DNA from: Chrysomallon squamiferum
Taxonomy: Eukaryota; Mollusca; Gastropoda; Neomphalida; Peltospiridae
Direction of reading: 5' to 3'
NCBI GenBank assembly: GCA_012295275.1
Contig: CM022672.1
Span: forward strand, 28,275,972-28,333,471
Length of the DNA stretch: 57,500 nucleotides
Shown here piece after piece: positions 48,401 to 57,500 of this stretch. A program made the translations under genes and the position numbers. Position 1 is the first letter of the stretch; each line of letters starts with the position of its first letter. The notes below the pieces were generated by a model. The model saw nothing but the letters and a program-made list of their open reading frames with translations. It was not told the origin of the DNA and did not search any database.

Positions 48401-51400
48401 GAGTGTTGTGTCACTCCAATAAACACAATTATGACTATTTACATGTCCCAAGAGCTTGAGCTCAGCTTCTTCAGTCCACAGTCACTTCCAAGAAGGCAGG
48501 ATTATTATCACACAGACTTAGAAACTTTTTGCAAAACTGAGACTTGCAATTAGGATCATCCTCCCCAAGTCCATGAATTAGGCGACAAATGTAAGGTTGC
48601 ATATTGAGCTTTGTAAGTATTTTGTACAGTGACATTCGTTTGATACTGATGTCTGAACTACTATAGCGAAATGATTTATTTGGGTTTCTTATATATGCCT
48701 CAACAACCATAGTTACATTTTCTTCAGGACACAGACTTGGCTGACCAGAATGCAGGGCATCGAGATCCTAGCCGGTTTGGCCAAACTTGTCTCAAAGTTG
48801 ATAGAGAATTTATATTAAAATAATTGTGCCATTCACAAATTACATCCTGTACATTTTTTGTTTTCCAATATCTCTTTAAAATAAATTTATGCTCTTTTAA
48901 AATCATCTTGCATGGCATGGTTGAAACTGAATGAAAATAAGGTTATTTCAGCTGCGTTGCAATTAAAAATTAATAGCATGAACCATATTTAGAACTTATG
49001 TCAGGCCAGTTGGGTCACAAGTCACAAGCCAATACAGTGATTCATTTTGGAATGAATATACCTATTTTATAGAGTTGTTTTTAGTATGGCTATTTAATAG
49101 AGTTATATATATATATGTACTCTTCAAAATCAAGTAAGGAACTCCGCAAAGAATTTGCTGTTGCCAAAATTGTAAATAATATTAGATGTTTATATAATAA
49201 CAGTGAAGTAATTGGGCAAAATTTACTACTATTAGTTCAGTATTACACTAGATGATTGAATGATGACTGAGATCAGAAGTGAAATTTGAAAGTTTATTTT
49301 TTTTATAATAGCGAGTGAAACCACTTCAGTGTGTAAGCCATTCATTCAGTTGATGAGGCATGCTGAGTGTAACTCCACCATTCCACACCTCTTGCAGCAT
49401 CTGACCACTAAAGTGGTGGTCAGACTATGGAAATATGTTTCAGGGTGTTGATAAGCAGACCAGTACCTTCTTTGCTAGGACATCCATAATCAAAATGTAT
49501 GTTCAGTCTATTTGGTGATATTAACATTAATATTTCAGGTTCTTGAGTTTTCTTTTAAGAGTGTGTGCATACTTTAAAATGCTTTAAAACAAAATACAAA
49601 GATTATATATAGTAAGACTGATGTGGATATGTGTGCACTTTAAAATATTAAATGCTACTACCTACCATGCCAATTTCTTCTTCCAGTAATATGTGAGTTA
49701 TTGATTTGTGATCTCCCTCTCTGTGATAAACAGAAAATAATAATAGAAAACCTATTCTTTTTTCAATGTAAACATAGTTTTAATACATGTATCTGAAAAT
49801 AGCAGAATACTTGTTTATTTAAATTTTGTATAATAAACACTGTGATAGATTAAACACGAATAACAACTCTGTTAACATCTAATTAAAACTATTCACTATA
49901 CAGTGGTACCTTGACCTACGAGTTTAATTTGTCCTGTGGCCAAGCTTGTAACTGAATTTGCTAATATATCAAATATATTTTCCCAACTGATATTAATTGA
50001 AATACCATTAATCCGTTCCAGCCCCCAAAACCACCCCAATGTTTTGTAAAGTGTTTTTAAATAAGCTAAATGTATGTATAAATGACAAATATTGTTTCAA
50101 GACAAAATAAAAGAGAATGTAAAGAAATAAATTGGTTTTGTAAAGTGTACAGGGTTAGGGTTTCTCCATCTTTTCATGGACAGAGGCCCACAGCTTAGAA
50201 ATTATTTTAACACCTTTGGCTGGAGTTATAGCCTTTATTGACTCCTTCTGCCTCAGTATGGTACATATCATAAAAGTACTACCCTTTTACTGCCTACCCA
50301 AGTCAACTACACACACACACACCTCAGTAGTTCATGCATTAATTCAATGGACATTCTTCTCAGCACTATCCTTTGCACTCATTTTCTTAGGATCCATGGT
50401 CATGGATCCATGGTAATTTGGCAAAAAACTGTACAAAACTCAAGCACAACATAACAGAGATGCTTCCATGGTGAGGTAACCACATGAAGCAAATGAGTAA
50501 GATGCGGGATGCTGGGTAGATGTTGTGTTGTTCGTTTGGCCAACTAGCAGCAGCTTATCTGAAGCTCGCTCTTAACTCAGATTTTGCCTCGCAACTCAAA
50601 GCAAAATATCAACAAGTTGGCTGCTCATAACTTGGAAAACTCGTAGTTGGGGCACTCATAAGTCAAGGTACCACTGTGTTTGTTTATAAACAAATAATAC
50701 GTAAACTGTTTTCTAAATATACTTTTCACAATCTTTTTAAAACTATAACCCACTGTGAATACAAAGATATTTCATTCAGCATTTCTAAAGGTTTAAAGGA
50801 AACAATGACAACTTGTAAAATCAGCTCTTTCGTCAGTTTTTCAAAACATTTTATTCCACGTGTCGTCCAAGTTTTGGCAATCTGAAAATTGTTAAAAAAT
50901 ATAATGAGAAGACAATATGTCAAAAGAATAATACAGTTTCAACAGTTAATACCTAGAAATAAAAACAATTCAAAAATGTTTTGGAAAAATTAATGTTCAC
51001 GTCATCTTTACTACTAAAATATTGGTTATTAAAATATATTAAAAGAAAAAAGAAAAATTGGTAAGATTATTCAAGACCTGTGTGTATATGTGTGGATCAG
51101 TGTATGAGTATGAATGTACATGTAAATGTGTGAAAGTGTGAGTCAGTGTTTATATGTATGCATGTTGTGTGACTGGGTGTGAGAGAATGTGAGCATACGC
51201 ACATTTTTATAAGCACTTAGAATCAGTCAAACAAGAAATGTCTTTTATTAATATGCTTACAGGCCTGAGACCTGCCAAACCACATTTCATCAGTTCCAGA
51301 TTTGAAGCAAAGAAATTAACTGGTAAAGCAACACACACTCTGTTAGCTGATACAACTTCTGTGTTTCCATAATCCAAGTAGAAAACATCAATAGTTTCTT

Positions 51401-51438
51401 TCCTTTTGAATAATAATAACAAAATTATCTAGATAATG

Positions 51439-51469
<31 letters not shown>

Positions 51470-52490
51470 AAAATAATAACCAGAACTTGTTGTAATTTTA
51501 CTTTAGCCAAAATTTATTTGTTGAGCAGACAAAATTCTTTAATTGTGAATAATAAAATAAACTTTTTAATTCATTTATGTTATTAAAGCTGGGTAACTTA
51601 AAATGTGATTCTCAAAACATTATGGGAATACACTGAATAGTTCTTAAATAATATAAATAATAGAGATCATTTGAATGAAATGCTTTTAAGTGTCAATTTT
51701 TTTAAATGAAAAAAAATCAAATAGTGAAACAAGAAGTAAACTGAGACAACTACCTTTTTTTTTTGTACTTAAACTTTTTTATTTCACTTTGATGATCAAT
51801 ATGAATATAGACATAACAACTGGATTTAAATATAAAAAGAAAGAAAATCTCTTACATGTCTGACCGTGCAACCTGAGCTCTTTTGTATTTTCCTTTAGTA
51901 TGACAAGATTTCACTAAAATGAAAGATCCCTCATCAATAGACAGCCTAAGTCCTGGAGGAAATGTGCCAATCTCATCACAAAATTCTTGAAATGAATCCT
52001 CAAGATCAGAAAATTCACTGAACCCCTTACCTGTATCACATATAACAAATTTAAAACTTATGACTGTAATTTAATTTTTTTCTTGTTTCTGGATAGCAAA
52101 AAATAACAACTTAATGTACCTTTTCAATAAAGTTATTATAACTGAAAATGTTGTTAACTTCAGAATATGACTTTTTTAACACTTAAAGTGTACAGTTTAA
52201 TAAATGAATAATGAGTACTTGTTTAATACATTTTCTACTGACGGCTATTAATGTATTTTTTTGTATCATGTATGTTGTTGTATCTCAAGGATGATACCTG
52301 CTGTTTATTTATGATCTCAATAACCAGTAATACTACATTCATAACCACTTTTATATATATATTATTACAATTAAAGATTAATCTTACGAGTTCCAATTTG
52401 AATCCAAAAGTTTTGTAGATCTAAAATATGTTCAACTCGCCCACAAAAAAGCTCCACAGGATTTTCACAAGCTCCAACCTCCTGATCCAT
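35901..52490 (-). CDS. Extended-Tudor-domain protein with C-terminal CCHC knuckle, 16 exons, 1157 aa
   Basis: Exons, 5' to 3': 52490-52388, 52030-51856, 51402-51261, 50881-50754, 49720-49666, 48097-47992, 47866-47489, 45722-45492, 45238-45145, 44694-44607, 44314-44245, 43633-43520, 42686-42622, 39354-39188, 37746-37571, 37282-35901. Every join has GT/AG and matching phase. Residues 12-205 form an extended Tudor domain: ELFCGRVEHI and FWIQI (outer strands), KYKRAQV, the core VFYLDYGN (99-106, aromatic-cage and Asn positions present), KCGLAGLRP, then LYSQEGDHKSITHILLEEE. Such domains bind symmetrically dimethylated arginine on Piwi-type partners, so a germline granule/piRNA role is inferred. 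Residues 470-640 are charged and probably helical. 699-1157 is Ser/Asn/Lys-rich and ends in a zinc knuckle (CTLCHSHQHVAYSC). There is no kinase, helicase, MYND or second Tudor. The N-terminal layout recalls STK31/TDRD8, but I cannot name an orthologue. The start is uncertain because the frame is open to the acceptor at 52505. Confidence 0.9.
38140..38185 (-). repeat. Second copy of the Tudor-gene cassette exon
   Basis: Matches 39721-39766 at about 42 of 46 bases and encodes ENFILSICDKWVI versus QNFILSICEKWVI. It lies in the intron between exons 14 and 15. I found no donor and acceptor pair giving an open, phase-compatible exon there, so it looks like a decayed duplicate. Confidence 0.6.
39708..39755 (-). 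other. Candidate cassette exon in the Tudor gene (16 codons)
   Basis: Between exons 13 and 14 a 48-nt segment is bounded by GTCACACAG and a strong GTAAGTAA donor. It is phase 0 on both sides, like its neighbours, and would insert NFILSICEKWVIFNKN. The acceptor's pyrimidine tract is poor. The near-identical copy at 38140-38185, with only conservative peptide changes, supports a coding history. Confidence 0.45.
39940..41822 (+). mobile_element. Decayed Ngaro-like (DIRS-order) element: tyrosine recombinase plus SGNH hydrolase remnant
   Basis: In the intron between Tudor exons 13 and 14, on the opposite strand. From about 40870 the translation gives a tyrosine-recombinase core-binding segment (SIVKTYISGISSWHKF, LLEGLCRRHA). 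Then come FAFLLVGELTAR, RKSKNDQRGNGYLRYL, CPVQGL, SLTRYQFNSVL, the catalytic HxxR box in SHIIRLGAAKDAPARG, and ETIKQWGRW ending near 41605. Stops and frameshifts interrupt it, and the expected Tyr nucleophile position appears to be Cys. Immediately downstream (41660-41820), VWIIGSSIVSTWHESRH and NLGLQQDGIKIK match the first block of SGNH hydrolases (normally GDSI). Ngaro retroelements are known to pair these two genes. A GC-richer, broken segment at 39940-40430 may be the RT/RNase H part, but I could not identify it. Confidence 0.75.
45414..45446. repeat. (AAT)n microsatellite
   Basis: About eleven AAT units in the intron between Tudor exons 8 and 9, near the donor of exon 8. Confidence 0.9.
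45918..47466 (-). repeat. 34-bp minisatellite, about 45 units, intronic
   Basis: Tandem units of 34 bp with core CACTGAGATGTGATAACACA (plus strand), with shortened and variant units. Variants alternate at two main positions (GAGATG/GAGCTG and TAACATG/TAATGTG). The array fills nearly all of the 1766-bp intron between Tudor exons 7 and 8 and ends about 22 nt from the exon 7 donor (47488). Because 34 is not a multiple of three and the minus-strand unit has no stop in any frame, all three minus-strand (gene-sense) frames are open for 510-598 codons. The predicted peptides are Cys/His/Tyr-rich, for example VITSQCTCYILCYHISVYML. There are no unique spacers, so it is not CRISPR-like. I regard the ORFs as by-products of the repeat. 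Confidence 0.95.
48186..48960 (-). mobile_element. Mariner/Tc-superfamily transposase remnant, internally deleted
   Basis: Left end CAGGGTGTCTGTAAAGTTAC at 48186, next to TA. On the minus strand the transposase reads MPCKMILKEHKFILKRYW (helix-turn-helix), then after a frameshift LCPEENVTMVVEAYIRNPNK, ISIKRMSLYKILTKLNM, RLIHGLGEDDP and HVNSHNCVYWSD. It then jumps to a C-terminal ECTEANGLQFEHL. The catalytic middle is deleted and stops are present. The right end is not defined. It lies in the intron between Tudor exons 5 and 6, in the same orientation as the gene. Confidence 0.75.
49117..49500 (-). mobile_element. Tc1-like 3' end remnant
   Basis: A GTACTCTTCAAAATCAAGTA terminus next to a TA run resembles Tc1-like inverted repeats. 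At 49340-49440 the minus strand gives MLQEVWNGGVTL and MPHQLNEWL, resembling the C-terminal LQxxWNxIPQ/RLINSM region of Tc1 transposases. Only the 3' end remains. Same intron as the previous remnant. Confidence 0.5.
49901..50676 (-). mobile_element. Tigger (pogo-type) element remnant, 776 bp
   Basis: Inverted ends CAGTGGTACCTTGACCTACG (49901) and its near-complement ending at 50676. A TA precedes the left end; the right flank is TG. On the minus strand the interior encodes the N-terminus of a Tigger/CENP-B-type transposase: MDPKKMSAKDSAEKN, then VVDLGRQ, ICTILRQKESIKAITPAKGV and SVHEKMEK, with stops. The DDE domain is missing. It lies in the intron between Tudor exons 4 and 5. Confidence 0.85.
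51430..51855. other. Tudor intron 2, AT-rich
   Basis: Contains an (AAT)n run at about 51440-51475; otherwise nothing recognisable. Confidence 0.5.
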
Positions 52491-53261
52491 TGAGCTCCAA
52501 AATACTGTAACAGATTTCAATACAAATAATTGCTATCATTACTATAGCAAAGACAAAAAAAATAAAAAAAATGAATTTTAAAAAATAAATAATAATAATA
52601 ATAAAAATAAAAATAAATAAATAATAAAAATATAATTGGAACCTATAATATTACAGAGTAGATGTGCCAATTACTATATTCCTTGGGGAATTTTTATGCC
52701 ACAAATTCTGTAGCAATGTAACTGACATTAGTTTTGGTCATATGATACTGAGAATTTGTTTACTACTGTGTATCAGCTATAGAGAGAAATGGCTGTGATT
52801 TTCTAACATGTGTAAAAATAACACATTTGTGAGTACATGTAGTTTAATATTCTCTCTAGATACATAAAATTATTATTGTTGTTATCATTATTATTATTAT
52901 TATTATTATTAAAATAAAATAAAATAAAATAAATATATAAAATAATAATAATGATATTTCATCTTACTCAAATTATCAAATGCCACTTCATAGGACATAT
53001 ATTTAAAAGCCTATATGCTTTAATCCTGTTCCAAACTTTTGATTAAATAATTTCATAATTGTAACTTGTTGGAATTTAATACAGATCATTCCCAGTTTAT
53101 CTGTAACTATTTTAAATAAAGGTTAGAAGTCTTCTCCTTTTTTTTCAGATTTAGGAAAATGATGTATTAAAAATTCAAATACCTTAACTAATAACAGCAG
53201 AACAATTAAATAAAAACTGATATGATTAAAATAATAATACATTTAAAAAGAATAAACTGAC

Positions 53262-53380
53262 CTTTTAGTAATGTCCTAACTATGATGATAAGATGATAAA
53301 GCGTCAGTGTAAGCTCCTATATTGAAATTTCAACATATTTTGAAAGAAAAACATTCAAGTCACTTAGTCACGGAAATTTA
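53262..53380 (-). other. Candidate 5' UTR exon of the Tudor gene
   Basis: On the minus strand a strong donor (CTAAAAG then GTCAGT, junction at 53262/53261) lies 757 nt upstream of the exon carrying the Tudor ATG. Upstream sequence has only a short ATG-initiated frame that stops, so the exon would be non-coding. Its 5' end is unknown; the upper limit given is arbitrary. Confidence 0.3.
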
Positions 53381-54037
53381 AAATTTTCCTACTTTCACTT
53401 TTAATACAGTTTTCAATTGTATTTCATAAGCAGACCAAATTATAAATATCTAAAATTAAATTAAGTGTAAATATTGGTAGCATCCTCGTATTTAAAATTC
53501 AAATCAATATTGTCACAATTAAATATTTCAAATTTTTAAAGTTTCAAACAGTATTCCGATACTTTCCTTCACCTTTCGTTCTATTAAATGATTATATCCG
53601 ATTCGCTTTTCATAAATAACGTACTTTTAAATCCTAAACGGTACCAATCTATTTTTTGTCCACTCTTACTAGATTATCTCCCTTAGTTCGTTGGCAATCG
53701 TTCAAATAATTAACTGGAATTCAACAAAATAAGTTGTTGATGGCCATTTGGTAAAAAAAAGAATAATAATTTTAAAAAAAAAGGAAAAGTGCACTTTCAC
53801 TTTTTATTTTAAATAAAAGTTGCTTTTAAAATGTAATGTATATGAATAATGGAATCAGAAAAGTGATGCAGAACAAAATTTATACAACAAACAGTATGAA
53901 GAACTGCACATTATCGTAGATACATTAATGTTATTACCCTTGATTACGTTCTTATTGAAAGCTTTACTTTCAGTTATTTGTTATTTATTTATTTATTTAT
54001 TTATTTATTATCTAATCCATAGAATAACTGAATAAGG

Positions 54038-54070
<33 letters not shown>

Positions 54071-55098
54071 TAAAGAAAAAATAAAATAAAATAAACTTGT
54101 ATAAAGATAGAGTAACATTCAGACATATTAATACAATGAAAAAAAAACACACATTTAATTTAATTTAAATTTTAATTTTATAGTGGGATATGTGTATGTG
54201 TGTCATCGTGTGTGTATATATATGGGTGTGTCTATATATTTACTGGAGAAATAGGCAGGCAGAGAGAGATAGATATTAATGTCGGAAAATGGCTATTTAT
54301 ATGTGAATACCTCGTGAATAATCTCTTATGTCATTTATTTACAATTAGACATACGTTCCTATCTTTCTCCCCAGTCTCGACTCACGCTAATCTTGATTAG
54401 CTCTGTGACACACGAGAGTTGTGTATATAGAAGATGTACCATTTAATGATTACGTTAAATATATTAATATAACGTATCAAAATCAACAAAAGCGTTTCTG
54501 AGTGTCCGGGATTTATGGGCATGTCGACGACCACACTGTGAGGTCAACGCGAATACCTGAGTGGGAAACTGCACAGGTGTGATGTAGACTCGGATAGACG
54601 TTCTCCAACATATCACTACTGGACCGATAGCTTGGTTTTACCATCGACAACACCCTGAATACAACGCAGAAGTCAATACATAATTTATATTTACACAGAC
54701 ATAATAAATGTCAGCGATCATAAAACGCCTTGAGATAAAAGTAGCGCATGACGTAGCTCAGTGATTCCATAAGAAAGATATATACAAAAAGATGCAGGTA
54801 GAGAGATTTGGTATTTAATAAAAGGGAACTGCTGCCAATATTTTTGTTTTCATTTGTTCTTTTTTCGTTTTAATCGGTTTGTTTTAGTTTTATTTATTAT
54901 TTATTTATTTTGTTTATTATTATTATTGTTGTTGTTGTTTTGTTGTTGGTTGTTGTTGTTGTTTATTTGTTTTTCCCAAAAAATATTTCAAGTTTATAAT
55001 TTTTCATTTCGATATTTTTACCACTGGGTCTCGAATACTACTAATTTAAGTTTATGGAAACAACAGAGGCACCTCACTGTGGTGATTTGAAACATATC

Positions 55099-55099
<1 letters not shown>

Positions 55100-55189
<90 letters not shown>
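55100..55189. repeat. (TC)n microsatellite, about 45 units
   Basis: Ninety bases of uninterrupted CT/TC. ORFs across it (Ser-Leu or Arg-Glu repeats) are artefacts. Confidence 0.97.
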
Positions 55190-55192
<3 letters not shown>

Positions 55193-56079
55193 ATTTCTGG
55201 CAAACTTCGTATGAAATAAATAAAGACAGAAAAACTATGGGAGAACTGGCACTTCTTAATCATATGAAAAACTATTACTGTTATAAAACTTGAGACGTAT
55301 ATTCTAGGAACGAACCCTTTAGATCTTCGGTTTTAATACTACATGCATTAGATATTGCCTAATAAGATCACAAAGAGAATAAAATCCTGTAATACTCAGA
55401 AACTAGTAACTCACTTGTAAAATAAATAAATAAAAATTAAAACAAAAAATAATCAAATAAACATACACAGAATTATTAATTTTCATAGCATCCATCTTAT
55501 ATGGATTTATTTACACAACACAAATTTGTATTAGACATTTAAATTTAGAAAAGTAATAATATAAACAATCCATAAACATTTGTTTAAATTTAAAATACGT
55601 TGAAATAGTTGAACTTAATACTGAAGGTGAATATATTAATTAAATGTTGATAGACAGATAGATAGATTTTAATAACTGAAGTACATGTTATGAATATTTT
55701 AAAGGCAAAATACACTAGTTTCAAGTGTAGTTGCTAAAATTAGTGTATTAATTAGAATTTAACCGCAAATATTTTTGTCTACACCTGTATTTTGTTCTAA
55801 ACATTAACCTTTGATGATCGAAGTATTTAGAAATAGTATCAGAGAAGTGCTCGGTGATTTGTGAATTGCCCATTTAAAAACATTGTGAAACTGGAGCGCC
55901 CACAAGACTCACAATAATTTTAAAATTAACATATTCAATGATTGAAGTTTCATGCATCACGTAAGACCACCGATTTTCTCTCAATCTCTGTCCCCTGAAC
56001 AAATAAACAGTCGCTACTACTTTTAGTGAATTAGCAAAGCTGCAAAACAACAAAACAACAAACATACACATCAATACAA

Positions 56080-56081
<2 letters not shown>

Positions 56082-56144
<63 letters not shown>

Positions 56145-56160
56145 ACAAATAAATAAACAA
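56082..56160. repeat. (AAT)n(AAAT)n compound microsatellite
   Basis: AAT units change directly into AAAT units, ending in variant AAAC units. Confidence 0.95.
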
Positions 56161-56479
56161 ATTAATTTAATTTAACTGATTGATTCATGTATCGGCTGAT
56201 TGATTAACTAGTTGACCAACAGATTAAACTAATAAATAATATAATATAAATTATATATTAAAATAAAATAAAATAAAACGTGCTTACTTTTAAACTGTAG
56301 GACCTAATACTAACTTATCTCACAAAACTGAATATAATCATGTAAATAAGTTAATTACTTTGTTATTTTTCAGGTAAACAAAGAAACTTGTCATTTCAAG
56401 TATGAACAACACTGAAAGAAAAACTAAATCCTTTAACCTAATATCAGCACGATTATTATCAGTAGCGTTATTGTTGTTA

Positions 56480-56482
<3 letters not shown>

Positions 56483-56551
<69 letters not shown>
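56483..56551. repeat. (TC)n microsatellite, about 34 units
   Basis: The second long TC array, 1.3 kb from the first and in the same orientation. Confidence 0.97.
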
Positions 56552-56554
<3 letters not shown>

Positions 56555-56779
56555 CTTTTCCCTTATTACTGCTGTTCCTGTGTACATAATATTTTTAACC
56601 AATAAAAAGACAATTGGCAATAAATAAATAAATAAATAAATAAAATTTGGATTAGCTGTATGATGTGATCCGGGTAAACAAAAATAGAAACAACATAAGA
56701 ACACTACAACAGCAACAGCAAACAAAACACGACCGAACTCTTTACGAACTCGGTGATGAAAACAACAAAAAGAACACAG

Positions 56780-57020
56780 TACAAAATTAAAAAGCGGAAA
56801 GAACAACAAAACGTCACGACCAGCTCCATGCGTTTCGATCTGCTCTACACTCCCTTGTGTCTTGCAAGGCGTAACGATAACCCTTTCTTTTCCCTCCCCT
56901 AAACTCTTTGCTGCGACAAACACGCCTCCTGGCTTTGTCAGAGAGTAAGACTGTCGCAGGCGTGCTTCACAACAGCTTGCTCTGATCAGCATGTTCTTTT
57001 TTTCACTCACTCGTTCTCTG
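56780..57020. repeat. Dispersed repeat, copy 2 (partner at 7690-7860)
   Basis: Same ordered blocks as copy 1: AAAGCGGAAAGAA, a TTTCTTTTCCCTCCCC-like block, GTCAGAGAG, ACAGCTTGCTCTGAT, a T-run and CACTCACTC. GC-richer than its surroundings. Confidence 0.5.
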
Positions 57021-57454
57021 TTTCAACTGAACTGCTTTTATGTTCTGCCAGTGGTTCCTGTATATCAATGCCCATGATACTTCTTTTACACTCGAACTGG
57101 CAGACAAACAAATAAAATGTCGTCATGTTCGTATTTTCATTACAACCTGGAAAATTATTACAAAAATTAATTAGTTATTGTTAGGTGTTAGGGTTTATGT
57201 ACCTAGATGCGAGCGTTTCAACACAGAAATTTTGCACTGTCGGCAGTGTTGCAAACGCGATTTTCGTTGCTGTTTTTCAGTGCGATTTCGAGAAAATTCC
57301 TATTAAAATTAGGAATAACAAAAATGAATATTATCTGATCTTAATAATTTATATGTGAACGGATGGCAGAATGTATTAAAACATTTTTCATAAATATACG
57401 TTATTACTTATTGTTCATTTATTTAAAAAATAACAATAATAATAACTAAATTAA

Positions 57455-57488
<34 letters not shown>

Positions 57489-57500
57489 GATGTCGTTGTT

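Larger units (their letters stand above)
53381..57500. other. Gene-poor right end
   Basis: No protein gene or RNA gene recognised. Contains ATTT/AAT microsatellites (53980-54010, 54045-54072, 56082-56160, 57458-57489), two TC arrays and a dispersed repeat. The Tudor promoter probably lies at its left edge. Confidence 0.45.

Noticed and set aside
55018-55293. ORFs of Ser-Leu and Arg-Glu repeats on both strands
   Set aside because: Direct translations of the (TC)n microsatellite.
56402-57010. 177-codon minus-strand ORF and 67-codon plus-strand ORF
   Set aside because: Both cross the second (TC)n array. The remaining part overlaps a dispersed repeat and has no domain.

Overview
The window is AT-rich eukaryotic nuclear DNA. 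It has multi-exon genes with GT-AG introns, many ATTT/ATT/TC microsatellites and many decayed DNA transposons. The gene set (UDP-glycosyltransferase, SDR-type retinol dehydrogenase, a large C2H2 zinc-finger protein, a Tudor-domain protein) and the repeats (Tc1/mariner, pogo/Tigger, hAT and Ngaro-like elements) fit a bilaterian invertebrate. A lophotrochozoan such as a mollusc is my best guess, but nothing here proves the species. Exon joins below were made by hand from splice signals, and every join was checked for reading phase.

Left part (0-17 kb). Three copies of one UDP-glycosyltransferase (UGT) family are present: a frameshifted copy on the minus strand (498-2010), a heavily decayed relic on the minus strand (about 4885-5530), and an intact single-coding-exon copy on the plus strand (14837-16366). 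Between them lies a complete six-exon retinol dehydrogenase-like SDR gene on the minus strand (12413 down to 9733, 312 aa). Two internally deleted Tc1-like elements (3723-4599 and about 8840-9250) lie among these genes.

Middle part (17-36 kb). 16.4-25 kb is mostly non-coding. It holds AT and TG microsatellites, a hAT end fragment, a 310-bp hAT-type MITE with an 8-bp target-site duplication, and a GC-richer patch at 20.2-20.7 kb that may be a promoter. A five-exon plus-strand gene (25201-32578) encodes a 1663-aa protein with C2H2 fingers in widely spaced groups. Its terminal exon is duplicated about 325 bp downstream, and the copy changes a zinc-ligand position.

Right part (36-57.5 kb). A 16-exon minus-strand gene (52490 down to 35901, 1157 aa) encodes an N-terminal extended Tudor domain, a long middle region, a Ser/Lys/Asn-rich tail and a C-terminal CCHC zinc knuckle. 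By family analogy it is a candidate germline/piRNA-pathway protein. It is convergent with the zinc-finger gene. Its introns carry a 1.55-kb, 34-bp-unit minisatellite that is open in all three sense frames, a decayed Ngaro-like element (tyrosine recombinase plus SGNH hydrolase remnant), two Tc1/mariner-type remnants and a Tigger remnant. Beyond 53.3 kb I see only a possible 5' UTR exon, microsatellites and dispersed repeats.

The most unusual items are the all-frame-open minisatellite starting about 20 nt from a 5' splice site, the duplicated terminal zinc-finger exon, the Ngaro-like remnant, a duplicated phase-compatible cassette exon in the Tudor gene, and a UGT family lacking the usual acidic residue after the FDxxL motif.
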